Part shown: positions 44,428-52,935 of the stretch, one piece after another
Numbering within the stretch: position 1 is the first letter of the stretch
Layout: each line of letters starts with the position of its first letter
Assembly (NCBI RefSeq): GCF_024623785.1
Contig: NZ_JANKBZ010000045.1
Span: forward strand, 1-64,000
Direction of reading: 5' to 3'
Length of the DNA stretch: 64,000 nucleotides
From: Archangium lipolyticum
GTDB taxonomy: Bacteria > Myxococcota > Myxococcia > Myxococcales > Myxococcaceae
Notes under the pieces: model-generated
Databases searched by the model: none
Seen by the model: the letters and a program-made list of their open reading frames with translations, nothing else
What the model was told of the DNA's origin: nothing
Position numbers and translations under genes: made by a program

Positions 44428-45420
44428 TCAGGGCAGGGGGACGGCGGCGGTGACCAGCACCGGAGGCCAGAAGCGCGCCGCGAGGGCCTTGTCGGCCGAG
44501 GCGAGCCACTTGTGCCGCTTCACATCGTAGAGGCGCGCGGCGTCCTCGCCGGAGACGAGGAGCACGTCCTCTCGCAGGTAGAGCTGGAAGCAGGCCTCGG
44601 GGGGAAGCGCGAGGCGCTCGAGCTCGACGAGCCGGGAGCCCTCGTACCAGCTCAGGGGCATGCAGGAGCCGGGCTGTCCGGCGCGCGCCTTCCAGGAGAA
44701 GAGCGGCCCGCCCGAAGTCCGCGCGAGGACCCACTCGCCATCCCCGCCGGAGCGCTTGTGGGGAAACGCGTTGCCCAGCGCGGCGAGGTCATCACCGCCG
44801 CGCTCCACCTTCGGCATCTCACGGAGGGCCTCGGGGTCGTCCATCGAGGTGGAGGGCCCGAGTGTCCGGGCCGCGTCGAGCGACTCCAGGAGCCGCCAGC
44901 CATTGCCCTCGTGGAGGAAGGCGCGGGCCTCGGGCCGCTCCCCGGCGGCGGTGGTCAGGCCTTCGGGGGAGACGAGCGCGACGGGGTGTCCCTCGGGGTC
45001 GAAGCCGAGGTCCGTGGTGTGCCCGGGCCAGGGCAGCGCGAGCTCGACGCCCTGGCCGGAGGTGAAGTCCACCACCCAGGCGCGCTCGGGGGTCTCGACG
45101 TGGCGCGAGAGGAGCACGGCGCCCTTGTCCCCATCGTGGCTCCACGAGAGCCGGGCGCGCTCGCACGCACCCTCGAAGGTGAAGAGCTCCGCGCGGGCGC
45201 CCTCCAGCCCGAGCCGGACCCACCGGCAGTGCTCGGGGGGCACGGGCTCGAGGAGGGAGAGGCTGAGGCCCATGATGCGCACGGGCGCCTCGGCGGAGGC
45301 GGGGGTGGGGGCCGGGGCGGTGGCCGCGGGAGGCGGCGGGGGGTCGGCGGGCCTCGTCCGGCACGCGCCCATCAGGAGCGCGGCGCACAGGAGGCTCGGC
45401 ATACCGGGTCGGCGGACCAT
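44428..45420 (-). CDS. Lipoprotein of unknown function
   Basis: 330 residues from the ATG at 45420, with a lipoprotein signal (CAALLMGACR). A Pro/Ala-rich linker (PPPPPAATAPAPTPAS) follows. The remainder is beta-rich with WVRLGLEGARAELFTF and VVDFTSGQGVELALPWPG blocks, reminiscent of a propeller or repeat fold, but I do not recognise it. It is downstream of, and on the same strand as, the AmpG-like gene, 70 bp away, and may be co-transcribed. Confidence 0.75.
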   Translation of the reverse strand: MVRRPGMPSLLCAALLMGACRTRPADPPPPPAATAPAPTPASAEAPVRIMGLSLSLLEPVPPEHCRWVRLGLEGARAELFTFEGACERARLSWSHDGDKGAVLLSRHVETPERAWVVDFTSGQGVELALPWPGHTTDLGFDPEGHPVALVSPEGLTTAAGERPEARAFLHEGNGWRLLESLDAARTLGPSTSMDDPEALREMPKVERGGDDLAALGNAFPHKRSGGDGEWVLARTSGGPLFSWKARAGQPGSCMPLSWYEGSRLVELERLALPPEACFQLYLREDVLLVSGEDAARLYDVKRHKWLASADKALAARFWPPVLVTAAVPLP

Positions 45421-45491
45421 GGAAGCTCCGGGTTGGGAAAGGCCACCCGGAACCTTGTCAGACGGTGAACGCCTCGTGAACCCCTTGACGC

Positions 45492-46787
45492 TCAACGCGC
45501 CACGGCGGTGGCGGGGGCGGGCGGCGAGGGCGCGGTGGGCTCGGGGACGGGCGGCTCTTCCACGGGAGCGGCGATGCCCTCGGGGAGGAAGCCCAGCAGC
45601 ACGAGCGCGGGCAGGGCGAGCACCACGGTGAGGCCGAAGAAGCCGGCCCAGCCCATCCACTCGGCCAGGAAGCCAGAGGTGGCGGTGAGCATGCGGCTGC
45701 CCAGGTTGGCCAGCGCGGACAGCAGCGCGAACTGGGTGGCGCTGAAGCGCTTGTTGCACAGCGACATCGTGAAGGCGCCGAAGGCCGTGGTGGCCATGCC
45801 TCCGCACAGGTTGTCCGTGCAGATGGCCAGCGCGAGCATGAGGTGGTGCTTGCCCACCAGCGCGAGCGCCAGGTAGGTGAGGTTGGTGAGGGCCTGGAGC
45901 GCGCCGAAGATGAAGAGGCTGCGGCGCGTGCCCAGCTTGGCCAGCAGCGCGCCGCCGAACAGCGCCCCCACGATGGTGGCCGCCATGCCCACGCCCTTGC
46001 TGATGGCGCCCACCTCCAGGTTGGAGAAGCCCAGCTTGAGGAAGAAGGGCGTCGTCATTCCGCCCGCGATGGCATCTCCCAGCTTGTAGAGGAGCAGGAA
46101 GAGCAGGGCGAGCACGGCGCCGTTGCGGCGGAAGTAGTCGAAGAAGGGGACGACGGCGGCCTCGGTGAGGGTGCGCGGGGGGCGCTGGCCCTGGGGCTCG
46201 CGCGCCAGCAGGGTGGCCACCACGCCCACCAGCATGAGGGCGCCCATGGTCCAATAGGTGCGCGGCCAGCCGATGAACTGCGAGAGGCTGAGGGCCACGG
46301 CGCCGGCGGCGATCATCCCGAAGCGGTAGCCCATGACGAAGGTGGCGGTGCCGAAGCCACGCTCCTCCGCGGAGAGGGTGTCGGTGCGCCACGCGTCGGT
46401 GACGACGTCCTGGCTGGCGGAGAGGAAGGACACCAGCAGCGCGAGGCAGGCCATGGCCAGCGGCGAGTCCTTGGGGTTGACGGTGCCCATGGCGGCGATG
46501 GCGCCCATGAGGCCCAGCTGCGTGACGAGCATCCACCCGCGCCGCCGTCCCAGGAAGGGCAGCGCCTTGAGGTCCATCAAGGGCGCCCAGATGAACTTGA
46601 AGGTGTAGGGCGAGGCCACCAGGGTGAAGACACCGATCGTCTTCAGGTTGACGCCCTCGTTGGTCATCCAGGCGGACAGGGTGCCGCCCACGAGGAGCAG
46701 GGGCAGACCGGAGGCGAAGCCGAGCGCCACGAGAAGCCACGCACGCGGGCTGGCGAGGACCTGGAGGAGGGAGGGCTTGGAGGACAT
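45492..46787 (-). CDS. MFS transporter, AmpG-like
   Basis: 431 residues with about twelve membrane segments and the AmpG-type MFS pattern: LGFASGLPLLLVGGTLSAWM, FKFIWAPLMDLKALPFLGRRRGW and SQDVVTDAWRTDTLSAEERG in the first half, and GGMATTAFGAFTMSLCNKRFSATQFA in the second. The C-terminal tail is Pro-rich. AmpG imports 1,6-anhydro-muropeptides for cell-wall recycling. The closest alternative is a related uptake permease. A GTG at 46799 is an alternative start. Confidence 0.88.
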   Translation of the reverse strand: MSSKPSLLQVLASPRAWLLVALGFASGLPLLLVGGTLSAWMTNEGVNLKTIGVFTLVASPYTFKFIWAPLMDLKALPFLGRRRGWMLVTQLGLMGAIAAMGTVNPKDSPLAMACLALLVSFLSASQDVVTDAWRTDTLSAEERGFGTATFVMGYRFGMIAAGAVALSLSQFIGWPRTYWTMGALMLVGVVATLLAREPQGQRPPRTLTEAAVVPFFDYFRRNGAVLALLFLLLYKLGDAIAGGMTTPFFLKLGFSNLEVGAISKGVGMAATIVGALFGGALLAKLGTRRSLFIFGALQALTNLTYLALALVGKHHLMLALAICTDNLCGGMATTAFGAFTMSLCNKRFSATQFALLSALANLGSRMLTATSGFLAEWMGWAGFFGLTVVLALPALVLLGFLPEGIAAPVEEPPVPEPTAPSPPAPATAVAR

Positions 46788-46935
46788 GGGCAGGGGCACA
46801 GAATACCGGCCCTGGGGAGGAATCCATCCTCCACGTCGAGGGCGAGGCCGCCCCAGTGTCCGCCCGGCCGCTGAGCGGGCTCGCCGGTGTCAGCTGTCAG
46901 GCGCTTGCCGGCCCGCCCAGGGGCCACGAATGCGA

Positions 46936-46968
46936 ACGCCCCCTCCCCGGAGGCCGGGGAAGGGGCGT
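46936..46968 (-). terminator. Hairpin terminator for the TonB-receptor operon
   Basis: ACGCCCCCTCCCCGG and CCGGGGAAGGGGCGT form a 15-bp stem with one mismatch and a 3-nt loop, about 55 bp past the receptor stop. There is no clear T-run. Confidence 0.55.
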
Positions 46969-47023
46969 CTGTCACACCGCGAGGCGACCCGCTACGTCCG
47001 GGCCGCCGGGCGGAGGGCGGTGG

Positions 47024-49852
47024 CTAGTACTGGTAGCGCACGCCCAGCTGCACGCGCAGCGGCTGCTGACGCGCGGACGCGAGGCCGAAGTTGTTCGGGT
47101 TGCTCAGGCCGTCGTCGCGGCGCACGTTGGTGGCGGTCGCCGTGTTGAACAGGTTGAAGCCGTCCACCATGAGGCTGATCTTCTGGCCGGTCAGCTCCGA
47201 GAAGTCGTAGGAGGCGCGGGCGTTGACCGTCAGGAGGTCCGGCAGACGGAACTCGGTGATCAGCTTCGGGTCGTTGCCAGCGCCCGGCGTGGTGCCCACG
47301 GGGGAGCGCAGCATGTAGCCGCTGACGGCATCGTCGGCGGAGTTGTAGCGCTTGGCCAGCGGCGTGCCCGTGGAGAAGTTGATGCTGGGACCGATGCTGA
47401 AGCCCTTCCAGGTGTAGGAACCCGTGAACTTGAGCTGGTGCCGCGTGTCACCCAGCGCGTAACCCGTGAAGAACTGCCTCTGCCGCGGGTTGTTGTACTG
47501 GCTGATGCCGGTGCCCAGCTGACCCATCGACTCGTTGCCCGGACCGTAGCGGAAGGACAGCGTGTAGGCCGCGTAGAACTCGATCTCCGGCGTGGGGCGG
47601 CCGTCCACGATGAGGTCGACGCTCTGGTACTTGATCCAGTTGTCGTCCGGACGGGTGAACTTGTAGACCGTGCCCTTGCTCTCGTCCCGGTAGCCGATGA
47701 CGCGCGTGCCGGTCGGATCCCACATCACGTTGGTCTCGACCGCGTCCCAGATGTTCTGCAGGTGCTTGTAGGTGTACTCGACGCCGATGCTGGTGCCCTT
47801 GAGCACCTGACGGCGCAAGCTCAGCAGGATTTCATCCGAGTGCGGCGCGGTGTGGTTGTGCGGATCCACCAGGGTGCCGCCAGGACCACCCGTCTCGTAC
47901 GCCTTGGCGAACTTCTTCGAGGTGGCGTTGTACTGGTAGGTGGTGGAGATCGGACCGGACGAGGAGTTGGCCGCCGAGAGCAGCGACAGCGTCTCGTTGG
48001 AGCGACCGTAGAAGGCCGAGAAGACGGTCTTCTGGTCACGCGTCACGTCGACCGCCGCGCCGATGCGGGGACCGAAGCCGGCCAGCTGCGACACGATGCG
48101 GTTGTCCGCGTCCTTGGTCACGCCGTAGTCGAAGCGCAGACCGGGCAGGATGGTGAGCCAGTCGGTCGGCTTGTAGCGGTCCTGCACGTAGAAGCCGAGG
48201 CCCAGACCCTGCTCGACGGTCGTGAAGTCCGGGGTCTCCGTGTACTGGTAGCAGCCACCGGAGAACGTTCCGTCGCCGTTGTCGACGCACAGACCGGCCG
48301 CACCCGCACCACCGTTGCGGTCGCTGAAGGTCCTGCCGCCGGGGATGGCGAAGGAGTAGTCGCGGCGCACCATGCGGCCCTGGAAGCCGGCCTCGGCCTC
48401 GTGACGCTGGCCGAAGATGGTGGCGCGCTTGGTGACGGAGAGGTCCGCCATCGCGGTGTAGCGGGCGTCAACCGTGTGGTCGGAGTCGTTGTACCAGTAG
48501 CTGCCGTCGTCCCGGTTGTAGTGCTGAGACCGGTTGGGATCGTACGTCAGGGTCGGGTCGTTGTAGGCGTTGCGGATGGCCTCCAGGTCGATGTTGCCCA
48601 GCTGCGCCTGGGGACCGGACTCGATGGTGTTGTTCTGCGCACCCACCTGGGCCTTGTAGGTGATGTCATCCGTGGGGAAGTACTCCCAGATGAGGGTACC
48701 GAAGGCACCACCCTGCTTCTGCAGGCGGCTGGCGAACGGCGTGTACGCGTTCGCCGCCGAGCCGTTGTTGTCCGCGTAGCTGATGGTGGCGGGGTCGGTC
48801 GAGGCGGACAGGGTGAGGCGGCTGCGCGAGCCGGGGGCGAACGTCAGCTTACCGCGCAGGTAGTGGCCGATGAACTCGCGGTTGGGGGCCTGGATGTTGA
48901 GCGGCGGGCCCGACGGCACGGAGGCCTGGTTGTTGGTGTACTGGTAGGAGAGGTTGAACCAGAGCTTCTCCTTGAGGATGGGGCCGCTGACGTTGATGTT
49001 GCCCTGGGCGCCCTGGGTCGGCGGGCGGACCGTCGGGTCGAACGGACGGAAACCCTCGTACAGGTTGGAGCCGTACTGCGCCGGCGCCGCCAGCTTGTAG
49101 TGGTTGCCGTAGAACGACGCGTCGACGTGGAACTCATCCGAACCGCCGTTCGTGATGAGGTTGATGACGCCGCCCATCGCGTTGTACTTCGCCTCCATAC
49201 CGCCGGTGAGGACGGCGAAGGAGCCGATGGAGTCGAAGTTGATGTTGGCGGAGAACGTGTTCGTCACCGGATCGGTGATGTCCATGCCGTCCACCAGGTA
49301 GCGGTTCATGATGGAGTTGGCGCCGCGCACGTCCGGGTTGGCACCACCGCTCACGCCCGCGACCTGCTGGGCCACGTTCTGGTAGCTGCGGCCCGAGGCC
49401 ACCTTGGACTGACCGGACGAGGAGAGCACCGTACCGGACTGGGTGGTGTCGGGACGGGTCGGGGGAGCCTCGTACTCGACGACGATGGTCTCCTCGGCGG
49501 CCGACTCCACGTTCCACTGGAGGTTCAGCGGGCTCGTCTCGCCCTGGCGCACCGTGAGCTTGCGCTTGAGGGGCTTGACGCCCTCCATGCTGAACTCGAC
49601 GGTGTACTCACCGGGGGGGAGGTTGGCGAGCTCGAAGTAACCGTCATTGGCGGTGGCGATCTCCTTGGAGCCGCCGATGAGGGCCGGCGAGGAGATGGTC
49701 ACCTTGACGCCCGGAAGGGCCGCCTTGGTGCCGGCCTCGAGCAGCTTGCCGTTGATACGGCCGTTCAGCTCACCGGCCGCGAACGCCGTGCCCGGACCGG
49801 TGATGGCGAGGGCAAGGGCGAGGGACAACCACTTCTGATTCTTGAATTTCAT
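47024..49852 (-). CDS. Oar-like TonB-dependent receptor
   Basis: 942 residues with a signal peptide (GPGTAFA). Residues about 28-115 form a CarboxypepD_reg-like domain (GKLLEAGTKAALPGVKVTI, NDGYFELANLPPGEYTVEF). The plug follows (SSSGQSKVASGRSYQNVAQQ, GGVINLITNGG). The rest is a beta-barrel that ends in LRVQLGVRYQY, with the usual aromatic last residue. The overall plan resembles Oar proteins of Myxococcus, which take part in protein export, signalling and social behaviour. GGGAGAGAA precedes the ATG. It lies 24 bp 3' of a lipoprotein gene on the same strand, so the two are co-transcribed. The ligand is unknown. Confidence 0.92.
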   Translation of the reverse strand: MKFKNQKWLSLALALAITGPGTAFAAGELNGRINGKLLEAGTKAALPGVKVTISSPALIGGSKEIATANDGYFELANLPPGEYTVEFSMEGVKPLKRKLTVRQGETSPLNLQWNVESAAEETIVVEYEAPPTRPDTTQSGTVLSSSGQSKVASGRSYQNVAQQVAGVSGGANPDVRGANSIMNRYLVDGMDITDPVTNTFSANINFDSIGSFAVLTGGMEAKYNAMGGVINLITNGGSDEFHVDASFYGNHYKLAAPAQYGSNLYEGFRPFDPTVRPPTQGAQGNINVSGPILKEKLWFNLSYQYTNNQASVPSGPPLNIQAPNREFIGHYLRGKLTFAPGSRSRLTLSASTDPATISYADNNGSAANAYTPFASRLQKQGGAFGTLIWEYFPTDDITYKAQVGAQNNTIESGPQAQLGNIDLEAIRNAYNDPTLTYDPNRSQHYNRDDGSYWYNDSDHTVDARYTAMADLSVTKRATIFGQRHEAEAGFQGRMVRRDYSFAIPGGRTFSDRNGGAGAAGLCVDNGDGTFSGGCYQYTETPDFTTVEQGLGLGFYVQDRYKPTDWLTILPGLRFDYGVTKDADNRIVSQLAGFGPRIGAAVDVTRDQKTVFSAFYGRSNETLSLLSAANSSSGPISTTYQYNATSKKFAKAYETGGPGGTLVDPHNHTAPHSDEILLSLRRQVLKGTSIGVEYTYKHLQNIWDAVETNVMWDPTGTRVIGYRDESKGTVYKFTRPDDNWIKYQSVDLIVDGRPTPEIEFYAAYTLSFRYGPGNESMGQLGTGISQYNNPRQRQFFTGYALGDTRHQLKFTGSYTWKGFSIGPSINFSTGTPLAKRYNSADDAVSGYMLRSPVGTTPGAGNDPKLITEFRLPDLLTVNARASYDFSELTGQKISLMVDGFNLFNTATATNVRRDDGLSNPNNFGLASARQQPLRVQLGVRYQY

Positions 49853-49876
49853 GTTCTTTTCTCTCCCGCGCTCTCG

Positions 49877-50947
49877 TTACTCGGCCTGGTTCTCGGCCTG
49901 GAGGCAGTAGACGTAGGTGCCAGCGCCGGTCACGGCCTTGATGGTGCCGGCGTAGTCCCTTTCGATCTCTGCCGTGCTCGTGGGCAGCGTCGTCGCCGCG
50001 CCCGGGTCATACGTGTAGACCTTGCACACCGGCGAGTAGCCGGGCTGGCCGCGCGCGGCCTCCAGCACGTCGAAGCCCGAACCCACGGTCTTCGAGACCG
50101 GGTAGTACAGCTTCTGGGTCGCGATGCTCACGGTCTCGACGCCCTTGTCGTCGGTCGTCGAGCGGGTGGGCACCTGGCCGCCATCGATGTAGGCCAGCAG
50201 GTACTGGTTGTACCAACCCCACTTCTGGACGCCGATGCCGGTCAGCGGGAGCGGCTCCTCGTCCTCGGTGATCAGATCCTCGGCGTGGTAGACGGCCGCG
50301 CCCGGGTCGATGATGGCATAGGCGTGGTAGGTGCTGTCGGGGATGCCGACCATCTTGCCGTTGACGGGGGCGGTGAGCGGCACCGTCACCTCACGGCTGG
50401 CCACCACGGCCTCCTCGCTCTTGAGCTTCTGGCAGTCCACGCCGTTGGACGTCACCTGCACCTTCGAGACGATGGGCACGTAGGAGTACGTCGGCGTGGC
50501 GCCCAGGGCGTACGTGGCGGTGGGCAGCCGGGTGAAGACAACGCCCTGCTCGCCCATGTTGATGCCGTCGCGCTCGAGGTCGAACGTGTAGCCGGCGGGG
50601 GCCTTGCACGAGTCGAACACGTAGGCGCTGGGGGTCGCTATGCCCGCCTTGGCGCCCGTGCGCAGCGTGAGCGCGCCCGCGAGGCCCGAGGCCGAGCGCT
50701 GCGTGGTCGGGAGCTGGAAGAGGAAGTACTCCACGCGCTGCTCACCGGCCGAGGCCAACTTGGCCTGGAAGGTGCCAAGGCCCGCGATCTGCCGGTTACC
50801 GTCGACACCCAGGTAGTCGGCCGGGAAGTTCGTGACATCGATCGGGCCGGCGTTGAACTCCTTACCGCTCCACCGATCGTACACATTGCACCCGCTCAGG
50901 CCCATCAGGGCGAGCGAGAGCGGTAGCACCATCCGCTGCACTCTCAT
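49877..50947 (-). CDS. Lipoprotein partner of the Oar-like receptor
   Basis: 356 residues from the ATG at 50947, with GGAGG seven bases upstream and a lipobox (LMGLSGC). The mature part is beta-rich with YFLFQLPTTQRSASGLAGAL, DLERDGINMGEQG and YSVPVC-type segments. It has several cysteines (KAPAGYT near a Cys, VDCQKLK, PVCKVYTY). I do not recognise a fold. Being 24 bp upstream of the receptor gene suggests a surface-exposed accessory to it, as SusD/lipoprotein partners are in other systems, though no SusD similarity is visible. Confidence 0.85.
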   Translation of the reverse strand: MRVQRMVLPLSLALMGLSGCNVYDRWSGKEFNAGPIDVTNFPADYLGVDGNRQIAGLGTFQAKLASAGEQRVEYFLFQLPTTQRSASGLAGALTLRTGAKAGIATPSAYVFDSCKAPAGYTFDLERDGINMGEQGVVFTRLPTATYALGATPTYSYVPIVSKVQVTSNGVDCQKLKSEEAVVASREVTVPLTAPVNGKMVGIPDSTYHAYAIIDPGAAVYHAEDLITEDEEPLPLTGIGVQKWGWYNQYLLAYIDGGQVPTRSTTDDKGVETVSIATQKLYYPVSKTVGSGFDVLEAARGQPGYSPVCKVYTYDPGAATTLPTSTAEIERDYAGTIKAVTGAGTYVYCLQAENQAE

Positions 50948-51445
50948 CAACAGCCTCCACTGCGAGTTGACGGCAGGAGCGCGCATATCGACCCGTGCCC
51001 GTCCCATCGCGAGCTTTCCGTATGGCTTCGGGTTTCTTGGATTCTCGAACCGGCCCCCACTGCATCCGGTCCTCGAGCCCACGCTCCCAGGATTCTGAGA
51101 GCGCGTTGATGAATTGATACAAGACGGTCATCGCCCTGTAAAGTCACGTGCCCGACGGACCCGGGGAGGTTGGGAATATTGACCCCCTTGACGGCAGCAG
51201 TCGGGACACCGGGTGAAGGACGACCCCGTGCCTTCTTCCCTCTGAGGAAGGGGGGGAGGGGCCTACGTGGAGTGAGGGAGAGGAAGCTCCGCGGCCCTCG
51301 TCCTCCGCGCATAAGCGCTGGGAATGGTGGGGGCTCGGACCTTCAGGAAACGTGGGTCCAACGACGCAGGGACACGGACCCGGACGATCTGGCATAGGGG
51401 CACGCCGCCCGTTTTCGCGGCTCCCTACCCCAGAGGAGTAGCACC
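50948..51445. other. Intergenic region, 498 bp
   Basis: It lies between the divergent lipoprotein and GST genes and contains no credible ORF. It includes the promoter candidate at 51114-51142, a G-rich run (GGGGGGAGGGG near 51250) and a patch of lower GC content between 51100 and 51180. The GST gene's promoter should be in the right half, but I could not identify it. Confidence 0.5.
51114..51142 (-). promoter_or_regulatory. Candidate sigma-70-type promoter for the lipoprotein/Oar operon
   Basis: On the minus strand TTTACA (51142-51137) and TATCAA (51119-51114) are separated by exactly 17 bp. The -35 matches TTGACA at five of six positions, the -10 at four of six. It would give an untranslated leader of about 160 nt. 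Confidence 0.4.
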
Positions 51446-52060
51446 ATGAAGCTCCATGAGCACCCGATGTCCAGCGCCGCCTTCAAGGTCCGCGCTGTCG
51501 TCCACGAACTCGGCCTGCCCGTCACGTTCGTCACCGTCGACATGATGAAGGGCGAGCACAAGACGCCCGCCTTCCTCGCCATGAACCCCAACGGCAAGGT
51601 CCCCACCCTCGAGGACGACGGCTTCTATCTCTGGGAGTCCAACGCCATCCTCTGTTACCTGGCCGCCAGGAAGCCCGAGAGCGGGCTGCTGCCCACCGAC
51701 GCGCGCGGCATGGCCCAGGTCCAGCAGTGGCTGCAGTGGCACGCCACCACCTTCGCCCCCTCCACCGGCGAGGTGATGGCCGAGACCCTCTACGCGAAGT
51801 TCATGGGTCGCGCGAAGGACGAGGCGAAGTACGCCGCCGGCATGGAGAAGGTCCGCCGGGACCTCGGCGTGCTGGAGAAGGCGCTCGCCGGCAAGGAGTA
51901 CCTCTGCGGCAAGCTCACCATCGCCGACTTCTCCCTCGTCTCCACCCTGCTCCTGCGCGCCCCCATGGGCGTCGACCTCGAGGCCTTCCCCCACGTGAAG
52001 GCCTGGGTCGCGCGCATGGAGGCCCGCGAGAGCGTCCGCAAGTCCCTGCCTCCCCTGTAG
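51446..52060 (+). CDS. Glutathione S-transferase-like protein
   Basis: 204 residues from an ATG with AGAGGAG upstream. It has the GST fold: the N-terminal thioredoxin-like domain with HEHPMSSAAFKVRAVVHELG (Ser in the usual catalytic region), NPNGKVPTLEDDG and WESNAILCYLA, then the helical domain with KLTIADFSLVSTLL. It would bind glutathione or an analogue and conjugate it to electrophiles, or act as a stress protein. The substrate is not predictable. It is a single gene. Confidence 0.92.
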   Translation: MKLHEHPMSSAAFKVRAVVHELGLPVTFVTVDMMKGEHKTPAFLAMNPNGKVPTLEDDGFYLWESNAILCYLAARKPESGLLPTDARGMAQVQQWLQWHATTFAPSTGEVMAETLYAKFMGRAKDEAKYAAGMEKVRRDLGVLEKALAGKEYLCGKLTIADFSLVSTLLLRAPMGVDLEAFPHVKAWVARMEARESVRKSLPPL

Positions 52061-52090
52061 TGGCGGGACACGGGGTGGGGTTCGGAATGA

Positions 52091-52125
52091 CCCTCACCCC
52101 GACCCTCTCCCAGGGGGAGAGGGAG
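52091..52125. repeat. Intergenic palindromic repeat, copy 5
   Basis: CCCTCACCCCGACCCTCTCCC-AG-GGGGAGAGGGA, same orientation as copy 4, between the convergent GST and charged-protein genes. Confidence 0.75.
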
Positions 52126-52127
52126 TG

Positions 52128-52742
52128 CTAGTAGCGGCGGTTGCGCCGGTCCTCGCGCAGCTCCTGCCGGTCCTCGCGCAGCTCCTGCTTGTTCTGCCGC
52201 ATCTCCTGCCGGCCCAGGTCGATGAGCTGGGTGATGAGCGTGCGCGTGCGGTTCAGGTCCGAGGGCCTCCGGCTGCCCACCAACGTGGACAGCTCCCGGG
52301 CGATGCTCATGCGCGCCGACAGCGAGTTCTTCTCCACGCGCACGTCCCGGATGTCGTCCCGCCGGTCGCGGCGGTCATCCGCGTACTCTCCCCGTCCCTG
52401 CCACCGGTCCGAGCGCGCCTCCCGGGTCTCCCGCCGCACCTCGGCCTTGTCCGCCGCCAGCTCGTTCCGGCTCTCGTCCAGCTCCGCCCTCACCAGGTCG
52501 CGCAGACGCCTCTCCACGTCGCGCATGTCGCCCTCGTCCCTGCGCGCATAGGCCCGGTCGAAGCGCTCCAACACGTTCTCCAACTCGGCCACGTCACGCC
52601 GGTCATCGCGAATCTCGCGCTTGTCCTGGCGCACTTCCCGGCGGTCCTGCTCGCGCTCGTTGTGCCACCCCTGCGCGTGCGCGCCTCCGGCGAAGAGGAG
52701 GGAGGCGACCAGGGCGGAAGAGAGTCGGTTCATGCGGTTCAT
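52128..52742 (-). CDS. Exported Arg/Asp-rich charged helical protein
   Basis: 204 residues with a signal peptide (LVASLLFAGGAHA). The mature protein is almost entirely Arg, Asp, Glu, Lys and Gln in short blocks such as DRREVRQDKREIRDDRRDV and KQELREDRQELREDRRNRRY, with a helical pattern. It has no known domain; a charged periplasmic coiled structure is likely. The ATG at 52742 has GAGGA upstream; the second ATG (52733) is the alternative. Its low-complexity sequence suggests repeat expansion. Confidence 0.82.
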   Translation of the reverse strand: MNRMNRLSSALVASLLFAGGAHAQGWHNEREQDRREVRQDKREIRDDRRDVAELENVLERFDRAYARRDEGDMRDVERRLRDLVRAELDESRNELAADKAEVRRETREARSDRWQGRGEYADDRRDRRDDIRDVRVEKNSLSARMSIARELSTLVGSRRPSDLNRTRTLITQLIDLGRQEMRQNKQELREDRQELREDRRNRRY

Positions 52743-52935
52743 CGTGGAAGTCCTCGGAAGTTTCAATCACGTCTTCGTGAACACCGCTTCTGACGGACCT
52801 TCGCGGGCTTTATTTCAACCCCCAGCACATCCTCCCGGTATTCCCTCACTCGGAGTCACAGGGCTCCATCGTCGGAGCGTCGCGCCCGCCTGGATGGCTG
52901 CACGGGGAGGAGCGCTCGGCTAGCGTGGGGCGTCC

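Noticed and set aside
44428-46827. A single 799-codon frame joining the lipoprotein to the AmpG region
   Set aside because: The upper half is the wrong frame of the AmpG gene. A lipoprotein start with signal at 45420 explains the real gene.
46856-50926. A 1356-codon open frame on the plus strand
   Set aside because: It is antisense to the Oar-like receptor and its lipoprotein. The minus-strand frames have signal peptides, plug and barrel features.
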